A stretch of 64,000 nt of DNA. Source: Ptychodera flava (lineage: Eukaryota > Hemichordata > Enteropneusta > Ptychoderidae). Shown here one piece after another: positions 37,233-47,781 of the stretch (the stretch's first letter is position 1; each line of letters begins with the position of its first letter). The stretch is taken from positions 34,266,070-34,330,069 of the forward strand of contig NC_091930.1 in assembly GCF_041260155.1 (NCBI RefSeq). The letters are read 5' to 3'. Made by a program: the position numbers and the translations under genes. The notes below the pieces were generated by a model. It worked only from the letters and a program-made list of their open reading frames with translations. It was not told the DNA's origin and searched no databases.

Positions 37233-37990
37233 AAGGGGGACGAGGAGGAGGAGGAGGGCATGATAGATTCATCATTTATGTCATCAGCTTTTATTGTCAT
37301 CGACGATTTTGCTAGCCCAATCGCACTGTATATAAGTATGGCAAGGGTGAACATTCCAAAATCGCCACGAAAACAACACGACTACGTGCTGCATTTACAT
37401 CCAGTCAGACGATACCATTTTACAAGGGTGTTGCTGATAGTACCATTCTTTTCCGTAAGTAAGCAACTGCAAGTCAACACTGTACTGTTCGATGGAGGGA
37501 CATTGCATTGGTCATAGAAGTAAGCGCGAGGGCGGGTGAAGGAAATGTTATTTTTCAGTACAATTCGATCAGTACCGTATTTCACTCATCTTCCCCTATT
37601 TAAGAGTGGTACAGCCCATTACCGATAAAAAAATCAATACAGGACTTGAGAAGAACATTTATGTTGAAAAGAATGAGGCCATTTAAAGAAAATTCTTTGT
37701 TTGCCGTCCTTGGATTTTTGAAAACCTACCAACCAGCAAGGGGAGAGATCAAACACAGACAAAAACACAGTGTATTAACATACGCTCATCTTTTGGTTTC
37801 ATTTTTAAAATCAATATTTATTGTAACAGTGTTATTATTGTGTTTGTTTTCTTAATTTTCTCTGAAAATCTACCAGCACGCGGACGGCAAACCAAGAATT
37901 CTAAAGCGCCTTACAAGTTCCAAATTTTTGTCGTACTCTTAATTATTTTGATCAAATGCAATACGTGTTATCCAGGGACGTCCGATACTA
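37232..37990. other. Intergenic, no gene seen
   Basis: AT-rich, with short overlapping reading frames only. None shows a domain or a convincing start or splice context. Confidence 0.4.
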
Positions 37991-37997
37991 TGAGGTT

Positions 37998-38118
37998 ATT
38001 ACGAAAATACCGCAAAGGATGCACGAGGACAGTGGCGCAGCGTATCGCCCGATGCGAAGCGGAGGGCGATGCGCGGCGCCAATGTCCTCGTATCGTAATA
38101 TCGTAATATCGTAATAAC
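37998..38118. repeat. Long imperfect hairpin (~57-nt arms)
   Basis: AGGTTATTACGA at the left faces TCGTAATAACCT at the right. The inner arms GCACGAGGACAGTGGCG and CGCCAATGTCCTCGT pair, and GCGTATCGCCC pairs with GGGCGATGCGC around a short loop. The right arm carries a small ATCGTAAT repeat. GC-rich core in AT-rich flanks. Confidence 0.72.
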
Positions 38119-38383
38119 CTTATTATTATACATCTTACATTCCTGATCGGGGCATCAAGTTGTCGAAGTAGTGACCGTTTTCGTCAACAATTTTTCTTCC
38201 GATTTTATCGCGCCAGTGTGCAACGCTACCTCGGACGCGCTTCTGCAAGTTTTGGAGTGTGTGCACTACACACATACGTACGTACAGAGCACGCGCGAGA
38301 CTTGTTCTGGCACTCGTCCAAGGGGTCCCTTGAAACCGTTCTACAGTGAATGGGCAGATACAGCCGCAGGGAATGGGGCGCCT

Positions 38384-38433
38384 TGAAACCGTAAGTCGTA
38401 CGGAATGGGCGCGAGTTCCGTACGGCTTTTTTA
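38384..38433. repeat. Short hairpin
   Basis: AAGTCGTACGGAA faces TTCCGTACGGCTT around a GC-rich loop, followed by a T run. In a bacterium this would look like a terminator; in this eukaryotic setting it is more likely a transposon fragment. Confidence 0.5.
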
Positions 38434-39452
38434 GCGCACGCTAAATTCTATTGTTCTCGATGGTAGATGTATAATAATTTGTTATAGTGTCACATTCAAA
38501 AATTCACATGTGATTCAGCCTGATTTCATTTCGACACGTTGATCGTTGGCGATGTTATGACCATATCTATTATGCCAGAAATATCCTTCCAGAGTACAGT
38601 TTCAGTGCAAATTTTAACCACATCATATACTGTACGACGCACATACTGTTTCTATCACCGGTTATAATTTGTGTTTGGTTGATTACAAATGTATCACATA
38701 GTTTACAAGTAGAGCCTGTTTACACGTTGGAAATCGATGGCCAGCGAAACAAAATAACGACGCCTTAACAACAAGAACAAATGTTGGCAAAAACAGATGT
38801 ACTTAGGAAACAGATGTTTCCGCTTAAAGTTTCATTGAAACTGAACGTTAAGGTTTATAGGTTGGAGGTTTCATTCTATGTAGAGTTAATCGTATGTTTG
38901 CTTAAAATCTCTTCTGCTCGCTTCACGGAATAGACGTCTGACTTTACAGAGGATGCAGTAATTGATTAGTTTTCTTGGTAGGATAGCGTGTTTGTGTGGC
39001 GTGACTTTACAAAAAGGTAAGAAGGTTATCTTACATTATCAGGTGATGGCTCATCGTAACTTACTGATAGTATATGCGTCAAAATTGAAGATACTAAACC
39101 AACCGATAAATTTGAGACTTCGAATATTACTCACATAACCCTACCATGCACTTCAGGCATAATAGTGAACATATTCTCTATGTCTGTTTATGTTATCCTG
39201 TCTATTTTGAATCATTTATTTCAATTTGATTTGAAGTGCAATGCAGACCCGTGTCTTTGTATTGCATATTGACAAGTCGAAGTTAATAATTTACCCGCAC
39301 GTCACCATTTTTGCAGCTGAAACACTAACGAGTGTTTGGTGGATATAGTTGTGTATGCTCTGTCCATTTTAACCTGGATTGGAATTACGTCATCTGATTG
39401 AGCCTCGGTATCTTGTCACTTAGAACCTGAGTTTCTGTTTGCGATAGTTAAC
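38434..39452. other. Intergenic or upstream region, no gene seen
   Basis: AT-rich. Leads up to the candidate start exon at 39453. No clear TATA box was identified. Confidence 0.35.
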
Positions 39453-39565
39453 ATGGCAAGCTCTGACGCAAGACCAAGTACTTCAGATGGAAGAGGGGGT
39501 GTAGCCGCTACAGGCTCCTATGGTAATGGCGGCCGACGCGGTACAGCGACAACGAAGCCCAAAAG
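39453..39565 (+). CDS. Candidate first coding exon (N-terminus only)
   Basis: ATG in a good context (A at -3, G at +4) opens 37 codons: MASSDARPSTSDGRGG, then a Gly/Ala/Thr/Arg-rich stretch ending TTKPK, and 2 bases of the next codon before a donor (AAAAG then GTAAAC at 39566). The composition is low-complexity and hydrophilic, unlike the surrounding AT-rich DNA. The donor is phase 2. Splicing to an acceptor at 46411 (TTTGAAAG, with a TACTAAT branch-like motif 16 bases upstream) would be in frame with the GT-B exon and add Asn before its Met. The intron would be about 6.8 kb. It may instead belong to an unrelated gene. Confidence 0.4.
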
Positions 39566-39851
39566 GTAAACCGAAAGACTCGTTGATATAATAGTCGCGC
39601 ATTCCACATGCTCTGTACACTCTCGAAGAATGTAGGTTTCATTATATGCAAAATCTTGTGCGATCGCAAAATAGACAAATGTTTGTTATTAGTATCAAAA
39701 TTTCTGTAAATCTTTGACTCGATGTCGTGTTTATTACGACTGGTATTTCTTGTCACCTAGCATCTCGTAAAATCCCCTATCGGACCACAAGGGAACATGA
39801 ATGGCCATTAAAATGTGACAAAGAATAAAGTCTACTGCTATTAAAGCCTTT

Positions 39852-40270
39852 TTAGCTCATATCTGGTACATGTGTATATACCAAAAAGTTTATACGGTAG
39901 GTCGGCGGCGTATGCATGTCTGTGTAGTGCGTATGTATGTTAGTATGTTCGGATGTATGTCCGTCCACATGTAAAACTCCAAAAGCGCATCACATATCAT
40001 ATCAGTATTTGGTGCATAGGTGCACCAAGGGGTGGAGATGTGAATTGTTCCAATGAACATGTCAGTGTCAAATATACAAATTAGGTATAAAAAAGGAAAA
40101 TCCCGCAAATTGCTAAAACCCTGTAACCTCAGACCAGATTTGATAGAAACTTGGTATGCAGGTTTTTATTGTGTCTTTAGTTATATTTGTTAAATTTGTG
40201 GTAAAATTTTGATATTTGTATTTTTTGGGCATTTTTTGCATTTTTATTCAAATTTCTTTAAATAATCACA
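39852..40270. repeat. Dispersed repeat, copy 1
   Basis: Starts TTTAGCTCATATCTGGTACA and includes a short ATGT/GTCC run, GGTGCATAGGTGCACC and a degenerate tail with TTGTATTTTTTGGGCATT. A second copy lies at 41660-42080. No coding capacity. The type is unknown. Confidence 0.65.
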
Positions 40271-41010
40271 ATAGCCTCGGCAACAGTACAGAGGTCGAGG
40301 CAGAAATCCTATATGAACGTTCACCAAGAGAGGGCACACTACGTACTACATATATTATGCTAACACCGACCTGTCAGGATTGAATGCACAAAGCGAGGAA
40401 ACATAGGGCAAGAATGAAGAGAACCAGGGAAAAAAATGCTTGTACACAAAAAAAGGTTTTAATAGCAGTATTCTTTATTCTTTCTCATATTGCAATGGCT
40501 ATTCATGTGCCTCTTTGATCTGAAAGCTGTAGGACATATTGCAGAGAATCCAGGCAAAATTAGGAAATTGACCCGCGAATCGATACAATGGAAAGTCTTA
40601 TTTTTTACAAATACAGGCAAATAATTCGCTAATAACAGTTTTCAAGTGAGTTGATTAAAATTGAGTTCTTCTAAACGCACAGCCCTACAACTAAAATACC
40701 AACCGCGTCAAACTATAATATTGACTCCGGTAATGACATTGGCGGCCTTATAAAATCGCAATGACCGTAACGAAATCAGTTATTAGTCACTAAACCCCGC
40801 GACATGTATAAAAACCATAAAAGTTCCATCAAAATCCTTGAAATTATTCCTAAAATTGGTCCATTAACAGGAATCCTTTCCTTTTTGCATCTCAACAAAC
40901 AACGAACGAAATCACACCAAGTTAAAAGCCTTTAATATTCGGCTTCGTCGTTGTGGCATTTAGACATTACGATGGTGGCAGACAAATCAATATTTAGGCA
41001 AATAAAGGCT
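40271..41010. other. Intergenic, no gene seen
   Basis: AT-rich sequence with no supported reading frame or recognised repeat ends. Confidence 0.35.
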
Positions 41011-41042
41011 GATATATATATATATATTATATATATTATATA

Positions 41043-41096
<54 letters not shown>
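41011..41096. repeat. (TA)n microsatellite with phase slips
   Basis: TA repeats interrupted by ATTATA slips. Not flanked by the CTCTGAAGAAAC sequence of the unit A-C tracts, so of independent origin. Confidence 0.95.
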
Positions 41097-41099
<3 letters not shown>

Positions 41100-41388
41100 A
41101 CTCATACAAAAAATTTATCCTGACTCAAGAACCTACCAACTGAATTCCATCTCAGTCTGATCATCAGTAATGGAGATATAATAATAATCATAGACTCAAA
41201 GACAAAGATAGCACAAATCAAGCGTTCAAAGGCGGTGTTGAATGCAGAATGTTTACGATTACTGAACAAAATGGTGCATGGAAGTGTTTTGTCCTGGCAA
41301 TTCCAATTGAATGATGCGGTATAGGATTTATTATGCGTCACAGCCTCCGGTCAATATGCGAATCGCTAAAGAAATACAATAATAATAC

Positions 41389-41441
41389 AGTATGTTTAGT
41401 CTCTTTTCATGAGTAGTATGTTTAGTCTCTTTTCATGAGTC
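41389..41441. repeat. Short tandem duplication (~26 bp)
   Basis: AGTATGTTTAGTCTCTTTTC then ATGAGT occurs twice in a row, identical. Confidence 0.85.
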
Positions 41442-41659
41442 TTACCAATTGAAATATTTCTTCGATTCAAAGCATGCCGGCAGAATGTACAAGATTCTCT
41501 CTCTTAAATCGATAATCTGTCGCCTTCCTGTTCAATGACCAATGGCATAGTTCCACTAGAGAAACGAGCAGAAGATGGATACACTTTAGATAATAATTGA
41601 ACGGTATTTTTCCGGGAAGTGTAAGCTTTTAAAGATGCATACGTCTTAACTTTGGATTT

Positions 41660-42080
41660 TAGCTCACATTTGGTATATGTGTATATACCAAAGAGGGCTT
41701 ATCTTGTAAGATGAATCGGTCTCATTTGCATGTATGTATGTATGCATGTAACATTGAATGGATGGATGGATGCATACATGCATGTTCGTTCGTCCGTCCA
41801 TCCAGATCAAAAAAATTCTAAACCGCAGTACCTACCATCTTGGTTTTTGGTGTACATGTGCACCCAGGGGTTCAGATGTGAGTTTGATCAAATAAATATA
41901 TCAGTGACAAAATTATGCGAATGAGGCAAAACGGAAAAATCTTGCACATTTCTAAAACTCTAAACGTTCATCAGATTTTGTAGCAACTAAGTATGGAGTT
42001 CTTTTGGGTATTCTAAATTTGGTGTCTATAAATTTGGGTGTCATTTGCATGCTTGTATTTTTTGGTTATTTGTTAAAAAC
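41660..42080. repeat. Dispersed repeat, copy 2, with extended tail
   Basis: TTTAGCTCACATTTGGTATA followed by an ATGT/GGAT run and GGTGTACATGTGCACCCAGG, matching 39852-40270. Downstream to about 42580, diverged ~130-bp tandem units with a CATCTGATAGYTTYGA phrase continue (about 42245 and 42390). Confidence 0.65.
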
Positions 42081-43486
42081 TCTTCTTTTCTGGAATGGCT
42101 CATCCGGTTGCTTTGACAGATGGTATCCCTGTTTCTATAAATGACTTCAGTCAAGTTTGTTCAAAATGTAGTGAAATGTTTGTATTGTAATTTTGAGGGA
42201 ATTGTCCAGATTTTCGATCAATTTTTTTCTCCAAAACATACTTATCTGATAGCTTTGACTTTTGGTATACAGTTTCATAAGGTTGATTAAAGTGTGATGT
42301 ATTGAAATTCTGATGAAATTGGCAATTCTGTATTTTGGGGTTATTTTTTTGTCATTTTTGGTCACAAATTTGTTTCTCAAAACCTACTCATCTGATAGTT
42401 TCGATATTTAGTATACATGTTACAACGGATAAACTTAATATGTTAAATTATGATGAAATCTTCAATAACGTATTTTTGCAACTATTTTTACCATTTTGCT
42501 CAAGCCGACCTGAAGTGGTATATCAAAGATTTCTCCCTCATCAACAACATGTGTCACTGTGACAATAGGTTAACCTCTACATAACAAAAATGATCTCTTT
42601 CGGCTTTTAGTTTACTTGATTTAAATTTCAGAGAAATATCTTCATTTTGTATGTTGTGAAGTTTTTCCCTAACTTTTGACAGGAAAACAATAACAGAAAT
42701 AGTATGTTGTATGGTTTGAAATTTCGTCATGTAAATCCGTACAAATGTTCTCATACATATTGCCACGTCGGAGTGAGATGAACAATTGTAATATTTTTTC
42801 TTTGTTGTTCTTGGTAACAAGTGCTGGTTTGAAATTTAGCTTGAAGGTTCCTTTGAGTGGTAGTACCATAACTTATTCAGATTGTGTTGATATGAACAAA
42901 ATTAATAAATATTTTGAAAAGATTGTCTTATTTTGGCGATTTTATACCTACAGGAACGTTGTACATAATGTGGTGATTAAGTAAGTATTTGATGTGGTAA
43001 ACTGTATTTGGTGTTGAAATGCAGTAAAAAATCATTAGAAAGCAAAGCTGAAGGTGATTTTAACAGGTTTGGTCTCCAACAAATATATTCCATATTTTTA
43101 AGGGTATAAAGGTTATAAATTGTTCACATATTTTTCACTTCCTGCCATCTGGACATTGTATCTCTTTATGTAAACACGGAGAATACCAAGGGGAGGACCA
43201 TTTGATATCCTGGGGGAGTCTGGAAGATTTTTGAATGAAAAAAATCCAAGCAAATGCCCATTAAAAATCAGACAGAGAAGGCTTTACAAAAAGGTAAGGT
43301 GGGAGAAGTGGGGAAAATGTACAATGGATCATGTACAAAAACAATCATTCTACTTATCGGTCTTCCAGACTGATCCCCCAAAGTATCGAATGGTCCACCC
43401 CAATGTCTTTGTGCACATAATTAACATTGAAATGTATCTCAGTTGAAGATGTCAAATTCGATCAGGATTTGAATGGACTTGGTGAA

Positions 43487-43680
43487 AATTTCAATAAATA
43501 CTGGTCAGATTGTCTTGGCAAGGTAGCAAACATACCACATTGACAATGGACAACCTCAAGCAAAGATTCTATCGTTGGCACGGCACGGTCTACCTCCAAA
43601 TAAGTAGTGAACTCGTGTCCTGACAGCGATGTCCCGGGCGCGACACCTGCTGATATGGCAACTCTAAGTGTAAACAAACA
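43487..43680 (-). other. Unassigned antisense coding-like segment
   Basis: The antisense frame is open and of normal composition: GVAPGTSLSGHEFTTYLEV, then AVPTIESLLEVVHCQCGMF and LPRQSDQYLLKF. An acceptor-like CCATATCAG precedes it on that strand. The surrounding antisense frame (43462-43797) starts with a Met that looks arbitrary. I do not recognise the family. It could be one exon of a gene or a remnant of one; no neighbouring exons were found. Confidence 0.3.
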
Positions 43681-44395
43681 AGATTGTCGCTCCTTTCGAC
43701 GATCGAGTGTGATCAAAATCGAGAGAGATTTAAAGTAGTGTAAACCTCTTGATAGGGAACAATTGCAAGAAGATATTATATTAAAAAATTCTTCCATTCT
43801 TATGGTCCTTCATCAAAAGTATTTGAATGATAAACTTCAATGTGTCCAACGCAATTTATTAAATAACTGTGTTGGAAGAGTGCCATAGATTATTCTGATG
43901 ACAATAACAATTTTCTAGCCTCCTTTTTTTCAGTTACTTAGCCTAGAATCACGTCGACAGTTTTCAGATGCATCTTTCTTTTCTTAATGCTTACATTCTT
44001 TTTAATACTGTCCAAATATTCTTTGTGGTATAAATTTTGCTGTTCCATCTCGTTGACTCCGTTGCAAAGCAACATTCAAAACAAATATTTCCAGAGTAAA
44101 AGTTCACTCTTAATCTTTTTTACAACAATCAATGATCTTTTTAAAGTTTTGTATGTCAACATGACATTAATATTTTTATCTGTTCTTACCAAGAGTTTCG
44201 TAATGTTATGCGTCTCAATTCCGTTCTAATATGTAACATGCTGTGTTATTGTATTATTTTCATTTATATGCTGTAATGTTATTTAATGGATGTTTTCTAA
44301 ACTAAGTTGTCTAAGGTTTTATTTTAGGTTTTTGGCTTTGTAGACTTGACAATTCTTATTGGACTGTACCTGCGCGAAATCCCGTTGCTCCTGCT

Positions 44396-44423
44396 GCGAA
44401 TAAAATAAAACAAAATAAAAATA
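44396..44423 (+). mobile_element. Possible retroelement 3' tail
   Basis: GCGAATAAAATAAAACAAAA then TAAAAATAAC resembles the A-rich tail of a LINE or SINE. No reverse transcriptase sequence was recognised upstream, so only the tail is suggested. Confidence 0.25.
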
Positions 44424-45234
44424 ACTGCAGAAGTATGTACCTAATTCTTTTCAAATGCATATTTTGTAAGTAGCAGTGAACATACAATACTTATGTTATC
44501 CCACTTATTGAGACATGTCTTACCGAGTATCGATTACATTCGGATTTTATGCAGTCAGCAAGGCCTTTTGACAAATTATAGCCCCCTCCCCCAAATTGTA
44601 GGGACTTAATTATGTGTCGCCTCTTCGATTTGCAACTAGAAGATTTCGCCATGAAAATTTAGATGAAAGCTTGGGGAACTTTGTCAGAGTTATCTTCCTG
44701 GTGATTTTCCAGATACTGAGAAGTTAAAGTTGTTATTTCAGCAAGACAGTATTTGAAACATGGCGAAATGTATTGAAAGAGCATTTGATCGAAGGCAAGA
44801 TAGTTTGTATAAACGCACTTAACCATGATCAACCTGCTTTTTTTTTCGATATTTTGAATTTTTTATGCAGCGTATAGTATTCCATTTGGTTTATGCTTCT
44901 GTTTTCAAAGTACATATCAGTCCAGAGGACCGGGAGGTTATCTTTAATGTACAGTATGTTTTGTTGAACAGAATGTGTGATTCGACCTCTTGTCACTACA
45001 ATAAAACAACCGACTAACTATGATAGAAACATTGCTATTCCGCTTCAGCGTAGATTTCTACAACATTGTTTACAAATGAATTTTAAACTGTGTGAAGAAA
45101 CAGGGGATGTATACTAATGATGAAATATGCAAATTTTTGCTATTTATAAATTTTTGCTAATTTTGTTATTAATCGGCCAGTAGGTGGCTTTGTTTGTTTT
45201 TTTCTTTGTTAAACAAAGAAATAATCTTGTCATT

Positions 45235-45446
45235 AACATGATTGGAACTAATTTGGGATAATTGGACGGTGAAGTAGTGTCGATTTAATGTACAAATGTA
45301 ATCTCATCTGCTTTTCGTTTTAAGTTACGCACTTGTTTTTATCAGTAATTTGTCATATTAAACATTCAGCTATAGGGCGCCTAACACTTTTAAGAAATTT
45401 GAAAACTTTGAAGATCCAATTATCCTCAGTCAGTTTCAATCGTGTT
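45235..45446. mobile_element. MITE with ~32-bp terminal inverted repeats, copy 5
   Basis: Begins AACATGATTGGAACTAATTT and ends AGTTTCAATCGTGTT. Same family as 3371-3605, but outside the segmental duplication, so an independent insertion. Confidence 0.75.
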
Positions 45447-45647
45447 CATTGTTATCTTGAAATATTACTGGTGACATCATTTTTCATGTCTTTTTTTTCA
45501 AAATCACCTCTTGTACAGAGCCTTTCGTGGTATTTTCAAAGAAAATGACGATGTAGCAATAAGGCGTTTTTTTTAATTTCTATGTGCAATTCACTTGAAG
45601 TGGTTACACTAGAGTCACAATGGGTATTGTATGGTTATTTCTATGAG

Positions 45648-45859
45648 AACCCGATTGGAACTAATTTGGGATAATTTGATTGTGAAGTAATGTCGATATA
45701 ATCTACTAATGTTATCTCATCTGCTTTTCATTTTATATTACACACTTGTTTTATGAGTAATTTGCGATATTGCAATATTCAGCTATATGCCAACTAACAA
45801 TTTTGAGAAATTTGCAAAATATGAAAATCAAATTATCCCAAATTAGTTCCAATCGTGTT
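45648..45859. mobile_element. MITE with ~32-bp terminal inverted repeats, copy 6 (best ends)
   Basis: Left end AACCCGATTGGAACTAATTT then GGGATAATTTGA; right end TCAAATTATCCC then AAATTAGTTCCAATCGTGTT. The two 32-base ends pair at 31 positions. Lies about 200 bp from copy 5. The interior is AT-rich and non-coding. Confidence 0.82.
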
Positions 45860-46332
45860 CAGAGAATCATGAGGTTTACGTTATATCTTATCAAGAATAT
45901 CGACATGGTCATGAACATAGGTCACAACTGATATGCTTTCTAAAGTAGTACCTCTGCAGTGGTGTCAAATAACATTTTTTTGTTGTGATGACTTTTCTTT
46001 ATCTGTACAAAATAAATATTTAATAACCTCTTAGATTCTTTAGGTTGAAGAAATATTGCCGAGGGGGAAAACAAATAACATCATTATACAGAGAGTACAA
46101 CTGTCAAACTTGATGAAAATTCATGATCTTGATTCAGTGCCATTCGAATTCAGTAATAATAAAATAATATTCATTCATACACTTTACAAAAATCTTAACA
46201 CAAAATGCTATATTTAAACAACCAACGTTAAAAAGTTTCTCCAAGTCTCCAAAACCAGTGTGTTTCCTTCGTTTACGGTCCTGTGAACCCGACTACTTTA
46301 GAGTGACTCTCTCCCAGGCGTGATTACAAGGC

Positions 46333-46342
46333 TATATAAATA
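46333..46342 (+). promoter_or_regulatory. TATA box of the GT-B/TRADD-N gene
   Basis: TATATAAATA lies 74 bp before the ATG at 46416, which would place transcription start about 30 bp downstream, leaving a short leader. If the upstream exon at 39453 is real, this would be an internal promoter or a coincidence. Confidence 0.5.
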
Positions 46343-46415
46343 AATCTGTTTATTTGAAGACATTTCAACTTCATGATATTGTACACTTTAAAATACTAAT
46401 ATCTTTGAAAGGAAT

Positions 46416-47781
46416 ATGGCAAACAAAGCACTGATAGTGTGTGAACGTTGGAGACCATCAATTTGTGGAGGACTTCCCGATGCACTTCATCTAGCTATAC
46501 GACTGCTACAAGACATGAATATATCTGTCCATTGCACCGCTTTACAAGCGACGATTGAGGAAGTAGAAGATGCTGAAAAACACGGTGTAACACTTGTGCT
46601 TCCGACACAATCCGGTACACTTCAGTTCAGAAAGCCACATCGTGATTGGTTGTTGCACCACTATGAGTACTATCCACACTTAGAAGAATTAGCAAATGTA
46701 AAATTCGTGTTTGGTTTCAGTGGTTTCACTTCAGAAGCTGCTTTCAAAATCACAAGCAAGGTATTTCCGAGGGTGTCTTGCTATTTGATAAATCTCTTTG
46801 ACAAAGATGACCTGACACCTTTGATTGTCGGCTGCAGTAAAGAGGAGCTGGAATTTCGAAAGCGAATTCTGTCTAAGGAGTTTGAAAGAGCAAGATGTGC
46901 TTTTTCACTCGGAGAAAGTGTATTCGCAAGGTATAAACGGTGTTATCAGGAAACACAGCAATATCTTCTCTCTCCCATGGTAAATGAAAAATACGTAGAG
47001 TCCGTAACATCAGGCGAACTTCGTGAAAATGAACTCTTTCAAATTATATCCGTTCTCCAAGAATATGAATTGCAAGACAGTGAGAAAACTGAAGTTGTCA
47101 TAGAGGCCCTGAAGGAAGCTGCAGAAACTATATATACACTTGGTGAAAATTCCATATCATGGAAAATTGTGGGAATACCACCCAACAAAGTGGAGGCTAT
47201 ACTAGATAATTTGATGCGAACTTCAAAAATGACAATTACTCCTACTTGGGTAACAACCACAGAAGAACTTGACAAAGAACTGCTTTCTTCTCATCTTGTA
47301 CTTATCCCACCGTCCTCAACAAATTATTCGAATCTTACGCTGGCAGCTATGTGTGCGGGAATTCCAGTGGTCTATCCTAAAATGTCCCACTGCCATGCAA
47401 CAGTGAATAAGCACATAGACATACTTGAAGCAACAGACTGTGCCGTTGACATGTATGGAGGTCCAGATGATTTGAAGAAGCGAATACTATCAGTTATAAC
47501 TGAGAATGGCAATGCATTGGAGAGAGCAAATAGAATTAGAAAGCACATAAGGGAGAAGGTCATCGTAGATCAACAAGGCATCAATGAAGAATTCGTTGCA
47601 GCCCTAAGTGGTGACATGCTAGCATCGTCAGATGATGAACACAGAGTAATCGGACAAGCAGATTTGCCTGGTGAACAAAAGGTACAAATATCATACTTAC
47701 ATAAATGCACGTGTCGAGAAAGATTAGGGCATACCTCTTTGCTATATATAGACAGCATATTCAGCAGAAATTGGAAACGAG
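46416..47781 (+). CDS. Exon 1: GT-B glycosyltransferase-like domain
   Basis: Encodes residues 1-455. The start has A at -3 and G at +4, with an in-frame stop just upstream. The N-terminal lobe begins ALIVCERWRPSICGGLPDAL, where GG followed by a helix resembles the GT4-type nucleotide-sugar loop. The C-terminal lobe has LVLIPPSSTNYSNLTLAAM and CAGIPVVYP, which aligns with the family signature for the donor site, but the two glutamates of the EX7E motif are replaced (Asn or Thr, and Ala). The fold is probably kept and catalysis lost. A donor GAG then GTGAGG follows at 47782. The frame stays open to 47834 if unspliced. Cytosolic, with no signal peptide or membrane segment. Confidence 0.72.

Larger units (their letters stand above)
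42081..45234. other. Intergenic, no confident gene
   Basis: AT-rich. Holds the tandem tail of the dispersed repeat, an unassigned antisense coding-like stretch (43487-43680) and a retroelement-like A-rich tail (44396-44423), listed separately. No other reading frame is convincing. Confidence 0.4.

Noticed and set aside
37082..37354. Polyserine/histidine antisense protein
   Set aside because: Translation of the GAT repeat.
38384..38440. Hairpin followed by a T run read as a bacterial-type terminator
   Set aside because: The window is eukaryotic with spliced genes; more likely a foldback fragment.
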